From Alistipes_A hominis (GTDB lineage Bacteria > Bacteroidota > Bacteroidia > Bacteroidales > Rikenellaceae), in NCBI RefSeq assembly GCF_014288115.1, contig NZ_JACOOK010000002.1, forward strand, positions 248,001 to 312,000: 64,000 nucleotides of DNA, given 5' to 3'. The position numbers were made by a program, and so were the translations under genes. The notes beneath the pieces are model-generated. The model worked only from the letters and a program-made list of their open reading frames with translations. It ran no database searches and had not been told where the DNA came from. Positions 54,299 to 63,708 of the stretch are shown here, one piece after another (the stretch's first letter is position 1; every line of letters starts with the position of its first letter).

Positions 54299-57145
54299 TC
54301 AGATCGGAAGCGACAGTTTCACGCCGCCCACCACGCCCGAACGGTCGCTGGGCTTATAGATGTAAAACCCGACCGTCGTAGTCTTCGCCGGAATCCGCAG
54401 CGGATGCATGTCGAAGATGATCTCGCCGCCGTAGGAAGTGACCGTATGCATCCGGTAGAACGTTCTGAGCACCGAAGGAATCGCCTGTCTGAACCGGGCG
54501 AAATCGTAATAGACGTTCAGCCGGATCCGGCTGAAATAGACGATGCTGCTGATCCCGCCGTCGGGACACCACACGGGGAACTGGTAGTCGGCCGACGCGG
54601 CCCCGAGCCGGGTCGCCACGATGTTGTACGCGGCTCCGCGCGGAAAAAGTTCCTTATAGAAAAAGTTCTGGGAAGCCAGGTTCTGATGCTGCAGGTTTCC
54701 GCGCAACATCAGCGAATGATGTTTCATCACGCCCGGCAGGTAGGCCCGCCCGTACAGCGAATAGAGTCGGCCGAAACCTTCCGTGAACGGGGCGCATACC
54801 ATAGCGAACCGGGCCGCATAGCCCCACCGGGGCAAAAAGTCGCGGGTCGCCATCCGGACGTTGTCCGAAAAATTCAGGCCGGTCACTAACCGCTGAAACC
54901 CGGTTTTAACGGAAGAGTCCCCGCACATCAGCGCATTGATATGGCGCAGCTCCACGGACGGGGTCAACGTCCGTACGCGATGTCCCGAGGCGAGCGTCAT
55001 CGGCAGGTATCCCAGCAGATTGACCTGAAAATAATTCTTCCGCTTCATCCCTTCGTACTCGAGGTTTTTTACGCCGTAAAGCAACTGCTTGCCTCCACCG
55101 TATTCGAACGACAGTTCAAATTTCGGCGCAAGTCCGTAATAGTTGATTCCTCCGCGCAGGCGGCTGCCGAAATCGGGGGCATAGCCGTAGGCCAGGTACC
55201 CGAAAGTACTGCTCAGCAGATTCTGCGACATGACGGTAGCGCCGAAACTGATGTCGATCCGGTTCTCGTCGGCGATATGGAACGGGTTGAAATCCCAGGG
55301 CGCCCAACTGTGAAGGTTAAATAGGTGTAATCCTTTGCGGAATCGTTTTTTCCGCGTTTCCGCCGGAAAATCGCCGGAAACCGTCACCGTATCGATGTTC
55401 ATCACGTCCCATTTGCGTCGCGGCGGATTGACCCGGTTCTCGGGCAGTTTCCGAGGCTCCACCGGAATCAGCGAATCGCTGCGAACCGATTGGCGGGCCA
55501 GCCGGTATCCGTCCAGCGAGTAAGTCGTAAAATAGAGTTCTCCGCTACTGTCTGGAGCCGACGGAGCCACCGAACCGTAGCGCGAACGGCTCAGCCGGTA
55601 CTCCCGGCCCCCGGTAAGGTCGAACAGGTGGATTTCGTCCTTACCGGACTGGATCGAATTGAACGAAAGCTTTCCGGCTCCCGCCCGCAAGTTATAGAGG
55701 CTCGCATAAGTCGGCTCCTTGATCGTCCGCAGAGCTCCGTCCTGTAAGTCGATCCGCAGGATCGACATCCCCGCGTCGCCGAGCGCAATCGCGGCCAGCG
55801 TTCCGGTGACCTCGTCGTAAGCGAGTCCGTGTATCGAAAGGGTATCCGGAAAATCGAAACGCCTTCCGTCGCCCGGATCGAGGCTGTAACGCCCCGCATA
55901 ATCGTAACCGACCGTCGCCAGCCGGCCGTCGGGCAACGGCGTCGGGAACAGCGTCTTACCGCGTTCGCGCAAGGTCCGGCGTCGGCCGGTGCGCAGGTCG
56001 TAACTGCACGCCCGCGACGTCACGCGTTGTTCCCACAGCGTGCTGCTCCGGTACTCCGTCCAGTACAGCGTACTGTCGTACAGCACCGGAGGCGTATTGA
56101 CGCTTCCCGTCCAGAACAACCGGCGTTCGCAGCCTGTCCGCGGATCGACCGCCACGACGCGGCTCGTCTTGTCCATATCGCGTTTCAGCGCCAGCAGCGT
56201 CGTATCGTTCAGCGCCATCGGGGCATCGTAGACCGTATAACTGGTAATCGGCGTCGGCAGCGTTTCACCGCTGTTCGGTTCGACGGGCTGCGAACGCCAG
56301 AACCGAGTCAACTCGTCGAGCGTGTTGCGCGCGATTTCGTTGACCGACGTGCGGTAGTACTTATGCAGCGCCCACTTCGTCGTCAGAATGGTATAGGGAT
56401 ATTTCGAACCGTATTCCGCGACCCGCGACCACATATCGTCCCCGTACTGTTCGCGCGACCAGGCGGCCAGTTGATAACCGAACTGGTAGTGATCCGGAAT
56501 ATAATTCTTATAGGAACCGCAAAACCACTTGTCGAGCGGGAATTTCTTCGTCCCTTCGGTCAGGTAGGCGCGGTATTCGATCGTAAAAGAGGGTTGCAGC
56601 GCACGGCCGAACGACGCCATCTGCGTCTCGTTCATCACAGCGTCCCCTTCGAGGAACCAGATCGGCAACAGCACCGAACTAAGCAAACCCGCCTGCTGTC
56701 CGACCACGTAACCGACCCATTTCATGAACCGCCGGTGCAGGTTGCCGTACTGTACGGCGTGCCGGTATTCGTGCGTCACCAGTTGTTTGAGCCACGGCTC
56801 GGCGAACGGGGCCGACGGCGGAATCGCCTCCAGCTCGATCCGTTTCGGCGCCCACATCACGATCCCGTTCGCAACGAAATTTTCGGTATGCAGAATTACC
56901 GGGAACCGCAACGGGCCGTACTTGAACCCGTAGGAAACATGCGACCGCACCGTGTCCATATAATTCGCCACCCGGGCGGCCTGCGCTGAAAAATAATCCG
57001 GATAAACGATCTTTCCGGCAACGGTATTCGCCTGATTCCAGCGGATGCCCGACGGCGAACGCCCCCAGTCGTAATACTGGCCGAAACCCGCGACCGGCAA
57101 CACGCACATCCACCCGGCGACCAACCGCCCGATCCACCGCTTCAT
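54299..57145 (-). CDS. Secreted HEXXH metallopeptidase-like, propeller and beta-barrel protein
   Basis: A 948-residue protein with a signal peptide (about residues 1-22). The N-terminal domain contains HEYRH (125-129) and a later Glu166 in WFLEGDAV, the layout of gluzincin zinc peptidases. A long middle region with repeated beta-strands (residues about 310-590) resembles a WD40/TolB-like propeller. The C-terminal about 330 residues are barrel-like, ending with a hydrophobic strand (VGGVKLSLPI). So it may be an outer-membrane-anchored peptidase or sensor. It starts 2 bp after the SUI1-family gene. No named family is recognised with certainty. Confidence 0.75.
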   Translation of the reverse strand: MKRWIGRLVAGWMCVLPVAGFGQYYDWGRSPSGIRWNQANTVAGKIVYPDYFSAQAARVANYMDTVRSHVSYGFKYGPLRFPVILHTENFVANGIVMWAPKRIELEAIPPSAPFAEPWLKQLVTHEYRHAVQYGNLHRRFMKWVGYVVGQQAGLLSSVLLPIWFLEGDAVMNETQMASFGRALQPSFTIEYRAYLTEGTKKFPLDKWFCGSYKNYIPDHYQFGYQLAAWSREQYGDDMWSRVAEYGSKYPYTILTTKWALHKYYRTSVNEIARNTLDELTRFWRSQPVEPNSGETLPTPITSYTVYDAPMALNDTTLLALKRDMDKTSRVVAVDPRTGCERRLFWTGSVNTPPVLYDSTLYWTEYRSSTLWEQRVTSRACSYDLRTGRRRTLRERGKTLFPTPLPDGRLATVGYDYAGRYSLDPGDGRRFDFPDTLSIHGLAYDEVTGTLAAIALGDAGMSILRIDLQDGALRTIKEPTYASLYNLRAGAGKLSFNSIQSGKDEIHLFDLTGGREYRLSRSRYGSVAPSAPDSSGELYFTTYSLDGYRLARQSVRSDSLIPVEPRKLPENRVNPPRRKWDVMNIDTVTVSGDFPAETRKKRFRKGLHLFNLHSWAPWDFNPFHIADENRIDISFGATVMSQNLLSSTFGYLAYGYAPDFGSRLRGGINYYGLAPKFELSFEYGGGKQLLYGVKNLEYEGMKRKNYFQVNLLGYLPMTLASGHRVRTLTPSVELRHINALMCGDSSVKTGFQRLVTGLNFSDNVRMATRDFLPRWGYAARFAMVCAPFTEGFGRLYSLYGRAYLPGVMKHHSLMLRGNLQHQNLASQNFFYKELFPRGAAYNIVATRLGAASADYQFPVWCPDGGISSIVYFSRIRLNVYYDFARFRQAIPSVLRTFYRMHTVTSYGGEIIFDMHPLRIPAKTTTVGFYIYKPSDRSGVVGGVKLSLPI

Positions 57146-57147
57146 CG

Positions 57148-57495
57148 CTATCCTCCCGCCTTTTTCGCCTTATATCCGGCTTTGACGAGCACATCGACGA
57201 CCCGGTCGCGGAAATCGCCCTGAATCAGGATCTCTCCGTCCTTGGCCGTTCCGCCGACGCCGCATTTGCTCTTCAGCGACCGCGCCAGTTCTTTCAGGTC
57301 GTCTTCCGTACCGACGAATCCCCGCACCAGCGTCACCTGTTTCCCGGCGCGCTGTTTGCGATCGATCCACACTTTCAACTGCTGCTGAGCGGCGGGAAGC
57401 GTCTGTCGCTCTCCTTTCTCCTCTTCCTCGTACCGAAAATCGGGATTGGTCGAATAGACCACGTTGAGCCGGTTTTTCCAATCGTTGTTGGTCAT
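57148..57495 (-). CDS. SUI1/YciH-family translation factor
   Basis: A 115-residue protein whose C-terminal half (KQVTLVRGFVG, LKSKCGVGGTAKDGEILIQG, VVDVLVKAGYKAKKAGG) is the SUI1/eIF1-like domain of the YciH family. It may affect start-codon selection or stress-related initiation; the bacterial role is not settled. It sits between ssb and the metallopeptidase gene on the same strand. Confidence 0.9.
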   Translation of the reverse strand: MTNNDWKNRLNVVYSTNPDFRYEEEEKGERQTLPAAQQQLKVWIDRKQRAGKQVTLVRGFVGTEDDLKELARSLKSKCGVGGTAKDGEILIQGDFRDRVVDVLVKAGYKAKKAGG

Positions 57496-57520
57496 CGCGT
57501 TCTGATCGTGCTATGAAAAA

Positions 57521-58009
57521 TCAAAAGGGCAGGTCGTCCACCTCGTCGGCCGACGTTTCCGCAGCGCCTCCGCCGCTGAACGGCTGAGCGGCTCCCGACG
57601 GCGCTTCCGCAGGCGCAGCGGCGGCAGGACGCGGAGCGGCGCCGTAAGTGCTACCGTCCATCGGCGCGCCCGCGCCTTCGGCGCGACGACCGAGCAGCTT
57701 CATATCGTTGGCGACGATCTCCGTCGTGTAACGTTTGTTGTTGTCTTTGTCCGTCCACTCGCGCGTACGCAGACTTCCTTCGATATAGACCTGGCTCCCT
57801 TTGCGGACATAACGGTCGGCCACGTCGGCCAACCCGCGCCACAGTGTCACGGTATGCCACTCGGTATGCTCGGTCGCGGTCTGCGTCTGTCGATTATAGA
57901 TCCGCTCGGTCGTTGCGATCCGCAACCGCGCGACCTTAGCGCCCCCTTCCAGAGCCCTTACTTCAGGGTCCATCCCCACGTTTCCGATAAGAATTACTTT
58001 ATTGACCAT
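57521..58009 (-). CDS. ssb: Single-stranded DNA-binding protein
   Basis: A 162-residue protein with an N-terminal OB fold (MVNKVILIGNVGMDPEVRAL, EHTEWHTVTLWRGLADVADR), a Gly/Pro/Ala-rich linker and the acidic tip DDLPF that binds partner proteins. It coats ssDNA in replication and repair. Normal length and order. Other ssb copies may exist elsewhere. Confidence 0.96.
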   Translation of the reverse strand: MVNKVILIGNVGMDPEVRALEGGAKVARLRIATTERIYNRQTQTATEHTEWHTVTLWRGLADVADRYVRKGSQVYIEGSLRTREWTDKDNNKRYTTEIVANDMKLLGRRAEGAGAPMDGSTYGAAPRPAAAAPAEAPSGAAQPFSGGGAAETSADEVDDLPF

Positions 58010-58066
58010 GATTTATCCCGATTAAATTATATTACAATACGATACGTCTTACCCGGAACCGCCGTA

Positions 58067-58870
58067 CTAAAGCGCTTCGAGCATACCGACGAACAGCCGC
58101 GTCATCTTCGCTTCGGCCTTCGCCCCTTCGCGCTGCACCTCTTCGTGCGTCGACTTCATCCCGTCGAGCCCCATGTTTGTAATGATCGACACGGCGAATA
58201 CCGGCAAACCCGCATGATTCGCGGCGATCACTTCCGGCGTCGTGGACATGCCTACGGTATCGGCTCCCGCCGTACGGTAGAAACGGTATTCTTTGCGGGT
58301 TTCAAAAGTCGGACCAGTCACCCCGATGTAACACCCGTACTGCAACTGGATTCCTTCCCGGCAAGCCACCTCGGCGGCCAATGCGATCAGGCCGGCGTCG
58401 TAAGGTTCGCTCATGTCCGGAAAACGCGGGCCGAGCTCCGGATCGTTGGGTCCTATCAGCGGATTCGGAATCAGGTTGATGTGGTCGGTAATCACCATCA
58501 GGTCGCCGGTGCGGAACGACGGGTTTACCCCGCCGCTCGCGTTCGACACGAACAGGCGGCCGACGCCCAGGAATTTCATCACCCGCACCGGAAAAACCAC
58601 CTGCTGCGGCGTGTACCCTTCGTAATAATGGAAACGCCCCTGCATCGCGACGACCCGCCGGCCGCCGAGCATACCGAAAATAAACCGGCCGGCATGTCCT
58701 TCGACCGTCGAAACCGGAAAATCAGGTATCTCCGCATAGTCGAGCGTCGCACGGATGTCGATGCTCTCCACCAGCCCGCCGAGCCCGGTTCCGAGAATGA
58801 TCCCGACTTCCGGCTCGAAATTCACCCTATTCCGGATGAAGGAGGCTGTATTTTTGATTCGTTCTGACAT
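58067..58870 (-). CDS. Purine-nucleoside phosphorylase (class I/trimeric type)
   Basis: A 267-residue protein. The start at 58870 (MSERIKNTASF) is preferred; an in-frame ATG 54 bases upstream would add a non-conserved extension inside lpxK. Motifs are VGIILGTGLGGL, GRFHYYEGY, SNASGGVNPSF, NPLIGPND and VGMSTTPEVIAANHAG. It phosphorolyses inosine and guanosine to base and ribose 1-phosphate. It overlaps lpxK by 44 bases, which suggests coupling despite unrelated functions. Confidence 0.94.
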   Translation of the reverse strand: MSERIKNTASFIRNRVNFEPEVGIILGTGLGGLVESIDIRATLDYAEIPDFPVSTVEGHAGRFIFGMLGGRRVVAMQGRFHYYEGYTPQQVVFPVRVMKFLGVGRLFVSNASGGVNPSFRTGDLMVITDHINLIPNPLIGPNDPELGPRFPDMSEPYDAGLIALAAEVACREGIQLQYGCYIGVTGPTFETRKEYRFYRTAGADTVGMSTTPEVIAANHAGLPVFAVSIITNMGLDGMKSTHEEVQREGAKAEAKMTRLFVGMLEAL

Positions 58871-59900
58871 ATAACTCCAATTGACGCAGGAATTCCGACT
58901 CGGAATCCGCCACGAATGAAACATGAATCGGTACGTAATAGAGCCGCTGCTGCACGGCTTCCGGAACTTTTTTACGGTTCGTCAGCTTCACGGCATCTTT
59001 CTCGGTCGTCAGCACGACCGCATCCGGATACGCTGCGAACAACGCTTCCAGCCGCCTCATATCGCTGAGCCGGTAAGTGTGGTGATCGTCGAAAGTCAAT
59101 TCGGCCACCACGTCGAAGCGTTTCCGCAGGTTTTCCAGCAACGGAACGGGATTGGCGATGCCCGACATCGCGATCACCGGATCCCCCTCGCGGACCTTTC
59201 CGACGGCCCGGTCGGCGAACAACGGAGTAATCTCCCCCTGCCGCATCCTGGTAAAATAGAGCGATTGGTACGGGAACAGTCCGAGCGAGTTGATCACGAT
59301 GCGCATATCCAGCGGATTCAGATCGTCGGGACACTTGGTCACCAGCACGAAATTGGCCCGGTGGATCTGATTGCGCGTATCCCTGAGACGTCCCCACGGC
59401 AGCAGCCGGTCGCGGTAAACCGGGTTGTTGTAGTCCATCAGCAGGATATTGACCCAGGGTTCGACGTAACGGTGCTGGAACGCGTCGTCGAGAATAATCA
59501 GCTCGATCTCGGGATGCGCCTTCCGCAGCAACCGGATCCCTTCGGCCCGCTTTTCGCAAACGGCCACCGGTACCGACGGATATTTCAGTTTCATCTGGCG
59601 GGGCTCGTCGCCGATCGTCCGTGCGGACGACGTGGGCGTAGACAGTACGAATCCTTTCGTCTTGCGGCGATATCCCCGCGACAGCACCCCGACCCGGTAA
59701 TGTTCCGAAAACCGTTCGATCAACAGCTCGGCCACCGGCGTTTTTCCCGTTCCGCCGACCGTCAGGTTCCCGATACAGACTACGGGAATATCGAACTCCT
59801 CGCTCCGAAGAATCTTCAGATCGAACAGTTTATGCCTGATATGGACGACCATTCCGTACAGCCACGACAGCGGGACGGAGATCAGCGGAGGTAATTTCAT
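58827..59900 (-). CDS. lpxK: Tetraacyldisaccharide 4'-kinase
   Basis: A 357-residue protein with N-terminal membrane-associated helix (PLSWLYGMVVHIRH), a Walker A loop in GNLTVGGTGKTPVAE, and VLSRGYRRKTKGFVL. It adds the 4'-phosphate to the lipid A disaccharide in the Raetz pathway. Promoter just upstream (59922-59952). It overlaps the purine phosphorylase gene by 44 bases. Confidence 0.95.
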   Translation of the reverse strand: MKLPPLISVPLSWLYGMVVHIRHKLFDLKILRSEEFDIPVVCIGNLTVGGTGKTPVAELLIERFSEHYRVGVLSRGYRRKTKGFVLSTPTSSARTIGDEPRQMKLKYPSVPVAVCEKRAEGIRLLRKAHPEIELIILDDAFQHRYVEPWVNILLMDYNNPVYRDRLLPWGRLRDTRNQIHRANFVLVTKCPDDLNPLDMRIVINSLGLFPYQSLYFTRMRQGEITPLFADRAVGKVREGDPVIAMSGIANPVPLLENLRKRFDVVAELTFDDHHTYRLSDMRRLEALFAAYPDAVVLTTEKDAVKLTNRKKVPEAVQQRLYYVPIHVSFVADSESEFLRQLELYVRTNQKYSLLHPE

Positions 59901-59921
59901 AACTCGTACTTATCCAATTTT

Positions 59922-59952
59922 CAAAAATAAATTAAAAAGATTGGATATCAAA
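59922..59952 (-). promoter_or_regulatory. Promoter of lpxK
   Basis: On the minus strand TTTG (59952-59949), a 19-base spacer and TATTTTTG (59929-59922) form a complete Bacteroidetes promoter, about 20 bases before the start at 59900. Confidence 0.8.
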
Positions 59953-59967
59953 GTTTTTAACAAACAA

Positions 59968-59996
59968 TTATCCCCCGGAAAATTTCCGGGGGATAA
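59968..59996. terminator. Terminator downstream of sppA
   Basis: A 12-bp perfect stem (59968-59979 with 59985-59996) with a 5-base loop. On the minus strand it is followed by a T-rich stretch, and it sits 22 bases after the sppA stop and just before the lpxK promoter. Confidence 0.75.
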
Positions 59997-60018
59997 CCTT
60001 TTTTACCGGCTTTACCGG

Positions 60019-61815
60019 TTACGGCATCGCTACCCGGTAGGGCGACAACGCCTGAATACTGTTCTGGTATAACATATTACGCAATGTTTCGTAATCGCGA
60101 TAAGCTTCCCCCATTTCGCCCCGGAACAATTCCGCGCGGGTCTCCGCCGAAAACAACTTCAACAACTGCGTCAGCCGGTCAGGAGACTCCTCCGGGGAGA
60201 CGATCCGGAAATCGTCCGCCACGCCGGCCCGGTCGGCTGCCAGGGCCACCGCATCCCTCAACCCGCCGAAGCCGTCGATCAGGCCGATCCGCAGAGCGCT
60301 TTCACCCGACCACACCCGGCCGCCGCCGACGCTGTCTACTTGCCCTGCGGTCATGTTGCGTCCTTCGGCCACGTGACCGACGAACGCGCTGTAAACCTGC
60401 TCGACGCTATTCTGCATGAAATCGCGTTCGGCCTGGTTCATCGGGCGTACCCCGACCGCCCCGAAGACCGCCATATCCATATCGGCCGACGGATTGGTCT
60501 TAGCCACATCCACCGTAATGCCGAGTTTATCCTGAAGTCCCTTTTCGCCGTTCAGCATCAAGCCGAATACGCCGATCGAACCGGTCAGCGTCACCGGAGA
60601 AGCCAGAATGACATCCGCCGGACACGAAATGTAGTACCCGCCCGAAGCGGCCATGTTTCCCATCGACACGATGACCGGCTTGAGCTGACGGATCTGTTCC
60701 ACTTCATGCCAGATCACTTCCGACGCCAGCGCGCTTCCTCCCGGACTGTTGACCCTCAGCACAACCGCTTTCACCTGGTCGTCCGTTCGTACCCGGGTCA
60801 GCCTCGCCGCCAGCGAACTGCCGCCGATCAGCCCTTCCCGGCTCTTTCCGTCCACGATCTGCCCTTCGGCATACACGACGGCGATCTTATTCCGGGATAG
60901 CTTCTGAACCGCCGTCTTCGGCTGGTCGATATAGGTTCCCAGCGATACGAATTCCGGCTCTTCGTCCCGGTCGGTCATCTCGCAAAGCATCCGCTCGACG
61001 TCGGACGCGTAAACCAGCGAATCGACCATTTTCAGATCGACCGTATTGCGGGCGCTCCGCAGAGCCAGGTCGGAAGCGTATCGCTGCAACTGAGCCGAAT
61101 CGATGCCGCGGGCGTCGGAGACTCTTTTCACGACATGCCCCCAGATCGAACCCAGCAGCGCATCCATCTGCAAACGGTTCTCGGGACTCATCTTATCCAG
61201 GATAAACGGTTCGACGGCCGATTTGAACGAGCCGTGGCGGATCGCTTCGACCTGCACGCCCAACTTATCCAGAAGTCCTTTATAAAATACGACTCCGGAA
61301 GCGAGACCGAGCCAGGTCACATTGCCTTGCGGGTTCAGATATACTTTATCGGCGGCCGTAGCCATATAATAGGAACCTTGCGTATAATAATCCGCATAGC
61401 TAACGATGAATTTCCCGGATTCTTTGAACTGCAACAACGCATCGCGGATCTCCTCCATCGTAGCCATTCCCATTCCCATATTTGGGCTGACATTCAGGTA
61501 AATCCCGCTGATCCGGTCGTCGGTCGCAGCCGTCTCGATAGCTTTCAACACGTCGATCAAAGCGTAATTGCGGGCGACCCGCATCGACATCAGGTCGTTG
61601 AATCCCATCTCCGACAACGGGTTGCGCGACGGATCGTCGCTGATCGGCTCGGCAAAATCGAGCCGCAGCACCGTTTTCTGCTGCACGTCGGGAACCGTTT
61701 CCGAAAAAAGCGTCCCGATACCGGCCAGCACCATCACTAAAAAGACGCCGATCACCATATTGGCCACCACCAGTGCAAGCAGGCAGGCCAGAAACGTACT
61801 CCAAAAATTTTTCAT
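60019..61815 (-). CDS. sppA: Signal peptide peptidase SppA, 67K type
   Basis: A 598-residue inner-membrane serine protease with N-terminal membrane segment (LALVVANMVIGVFLVMVLAG) and two tandem S49-type domains. The Lys lies in IRHGSFKSAVEPF and the Ser in SMGNMAASGGYYISCP. It digests released signal peptides and may cleave other membrane-bound remnants. Full-length with both domains. It is transcribed before lpxK and separated from it by a hairpin. Confidence 0.94.
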   Translation of the reverse strand: MKNFWSTFLACLLALVVANMVIGVFLVMVLAGIGTLFSETVPDVQQKTVLRLDFAEPISDDPSRNPLSEMGFNDLMSMRVARNYALIDVLKAIETAATDDRISGIYLNVSPNMGMGMATMEEIRDALLQFKESGKFIVSYADYYTQGSYYMATAADKVYLNPQGNVTWLGLASGVVFYKGLLDKLGVQVEAIRHGSFKSAVEPFILDKMSPENRLQMDALLGSIWGHVVKRVSDARGIDSAQLQRYASDLALRSARNTVDLKMVDSLVYASDVERMLCEMTDRDEEPEFVSLGTYIDQPKTAVQKLSRNKIAVVYAEGQIVDGKSREGLIGGSSLAARLTRVRTDDQVKAVVLRVNSPGGSALASEVIWHEVEQIRQLKPVIVSMGNMAASGGYYISCPADVILASPVTLTGSIGVFGLMLNGEKGLQDKLGITVDVAKTNPSADMDMAVFGAVGVRPMNQAERDFMQNSVEQVYSAFVGHVAEGRNMTAGQVDSVGGGRVWSGESALRIGLIDGFGGLRDAVALAADRAGVADDFRIVSPEESPDRLTQLLKLFSAETRAELFRGEMGEAYRDYETLRNMLYQNSIQALSPYRVAMP

Positions 61816-62147
61816 TCTATCTCCTGTTTTTCGCTTTGCGGTTCATCCGAACCGTTTACTGCGCGTAAAATTACGAATTTATTCTTCATTTACACACACA
61901 TATCGTTCCATAACGCAGTCCCGGCCGGTTTTCGGTCGACCCGAAAAGATTCGGCGCGAAAAAATTTCGCTCCGAACCGAACCGCATTGCCATCCGATGG
62001 TCTTCACTCCGGGAAAAGATATAATTATTTAGGTGCAAAATATCCCTGTAACGGCCTTTTTCCCGTTTAAAACGAAAGCGGCTGCCCGAAATGATTGATT
62101 TATCCGCAGGATACCGTAAATTTGTATCGAACACAAAAAACAATCGA
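61816..62147. other. Intergenic region between sppA and mrp
   Basis: 332 bases between divergent genes. The only strong signal is the mrp promoter at 62095-62124. No clear -7 box is seen for sppA and no coding frame is supported. Confidence 0.55.
62095..62124 (+). promoter_or_regulatory. Promoter of mrp
   Basis: TTG at 62095-62097, a 19-base spacer, and TAAATTTG at 62117-62124. Transcription would begin near 62131, so the ATG at 62148 and not the in-frame one at 62091 is the start. Confidence 0.8.
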
Positions 62148-63209
62148 ATGACTCAGGAAGAACTGTTCGGACTGCTGCACGAGGTCGCGCATCCCGAACT
62201 GCATAACGACATCGTCACGCTGGGCATGGTCGAAAATCCGGTGGTGACCGACGATAAAATCCAGCTCACGCTGCTTTTTCCGCGCAGCCGCGATCCGTTT
62301 GCGCTATCGATCAAAAAGCGCTGCGAAGAACTGATCGCCGCGCGGTTCCCGGATTATTCCGGGAAAGTCAGCATCTTCATCAAGGAAGCCGCGCCGAAAA
62401 AAGCCGCCGAAAAAAAGGAACAGAAACCGTTCGGCGGCGAGGACGGCGTCCGTCGCATCCTTGCCGTCAGTTCCGCAAAAGGCGGAGTGGGCAAAAGCAC
62501 CGTTACGGCAAACCTGGCGGTCGCCCTGTCTCGTTTGGGATATAAAGTAGGCATTCTGGACGCCGATATTTACGGGCCTTCCCAGCCGATGTTGTTCGGC
62601 GTCGAAGACTACCGGCCGGAAGGGGAAAAAAAAGACGGCAAGGATTGGATTCTTCCGGCCGAACGGTTCGGAATCCGGATCATGTCGATCGGATTTTTCA
62701 TCGACCCGGCCGACGCGCTGATGTGGCGCGGCCCGATGGCGACCAACGCGTTGCGGCAAATGATCCGCCAGACGCTGTGGGGACCGCTCGATTTCCTGCT
62801 GATCGACCTGCCTCCCGGAACCGGCGACGTACACTTGTCGATCATCTCCGAAATGTCGATTACGGGAGCCATTGTCGTCAGCACGCCGCAGAAAGTGGCG
62901 CTGGCGGACGTCGTCCGCGGCATCGCGATGTTCCGAAACGACAAAATCGACATCCCCGTCCTGGGACTCGTCGAAAACATGGCCTGGTTCACTCCGGCCG
63001 AACTGCCCGAAAACCGTTATTACCTGTTCGGAAAAGAGGGTGTAAAAATGTTGGCGGAACGGCAAAAACTGCCGCTGCTGGCGCAGATTCCCTTGATCCA
63101 GAGCGTTCGGGAATCCGGCGACGCGGGCCGTCCGGTCTCTGCAAAGACCGACGCTGCGAGCGAATACTACGACTTGCTGGCAAATAATATCGTCCGCGAA
63201 CTGCCCTAA
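62148..63209 (+). CDS. mrp: Mrp/NBP35-type P-loop ATPase (iron-sulfur cluster carrier)
   Basis: A 353-residue protein. The N-terminal MIP18-like domain (about 1-85, EVAHPELHNDIVTLGMVE) is followed by a linker and the ParA-like ATPase with a deviant Walker A, SSAKGGVGKSTV (about 103-114), and LLIDLPPGTGDVHLSI. It should carry Fe-S clusters to target proteins. The usual CxxC after ENM is absent; the sequence there is ENMAWFTPAELPENRYYLFG. The start is chosen from the promoter at 62095-62124. Confidence 0.93.
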   Translation: MTQEELFGLLHEVAHPELHNDIVTLGMVENPVVTDDKIQLTLLFPRSRDPFALSIKKRCEELIAARFPDYSGKVSIFIKEAAPKKAAEKKEQKPFGGEDGVRRILAVSSAKGGVGKSTVTANLAVALSRLGYKVGILDADIYGPSQPMLFGVEDYRPEGEKKDGKDWILPAERFGIRIMSIGFFIDPADALMWRGPMATNALRQMIRQTLWGPLDFLLIDLPPGTGDVHLSIISEMSITGAIVVSTPQKVALADVVRGIAMFRNDKIDIPVLGLVENMAWFTPAELPENRYYLFGKEGVKMLAERQKLPLLAQIPLIQSVRESGDAGRPVSAKTDAASEYYDLLANNIVRELP

Positions 63210-63708
63210 TCCGGCCATTGATGATAATTTTTCGGCTTTTTATTTGCATTCGTTTGTTTTCCAATACTATGAATGCATTTCAAAAATGTTAATAATCTGT
63301 TAAACCGACCCGCATGAAACTGTTCGTTAAAAATATCCGATTTCGGAAAAAACGGCTTGCATTTTCGACTTCCGGATCGGTATATCAAAAAACCGTACAA
63401 ACGCAAGGAAAAAATACCGGATTTTACAGAATCTTACGGACAATGAAATGAACAGAAAAAACGGAAAAATACCGGAAACTTATTTTGTCGATTAACCCCG
63501 AAAAGGTTTTCAATATATGTTTACAACAAAACATGAATAACTGTAAATCAAAAAGATAAATTGACAAGATTCGTTTACTCACTGTTAAAAAAGTATTCGT
63601 AACACGGCATAAAAAAAGTGCGGAAAATTTACCAACAGAATGAACAGGTATTATTATTACTCTTTTTTCCTTATTTATTAATCTTAAAAAATTAAAAAGA
63701 AAAGAATT
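63210..63708 (+). other. AT-rich intergenic region between mrp and nadA
   Basis: 499 bases of much lower GC than the flanking genes. It has no supported coding frame, no recognised RNA and no clear TAnnTTTG box. A pair of direct repeats sharing about 14 bases (63405-63421 and 63461-63477, core GGAAAAA(A)TACCGGA) lies in its middle. It may hold the nadA promoter and control region. Confidence 0.5.
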
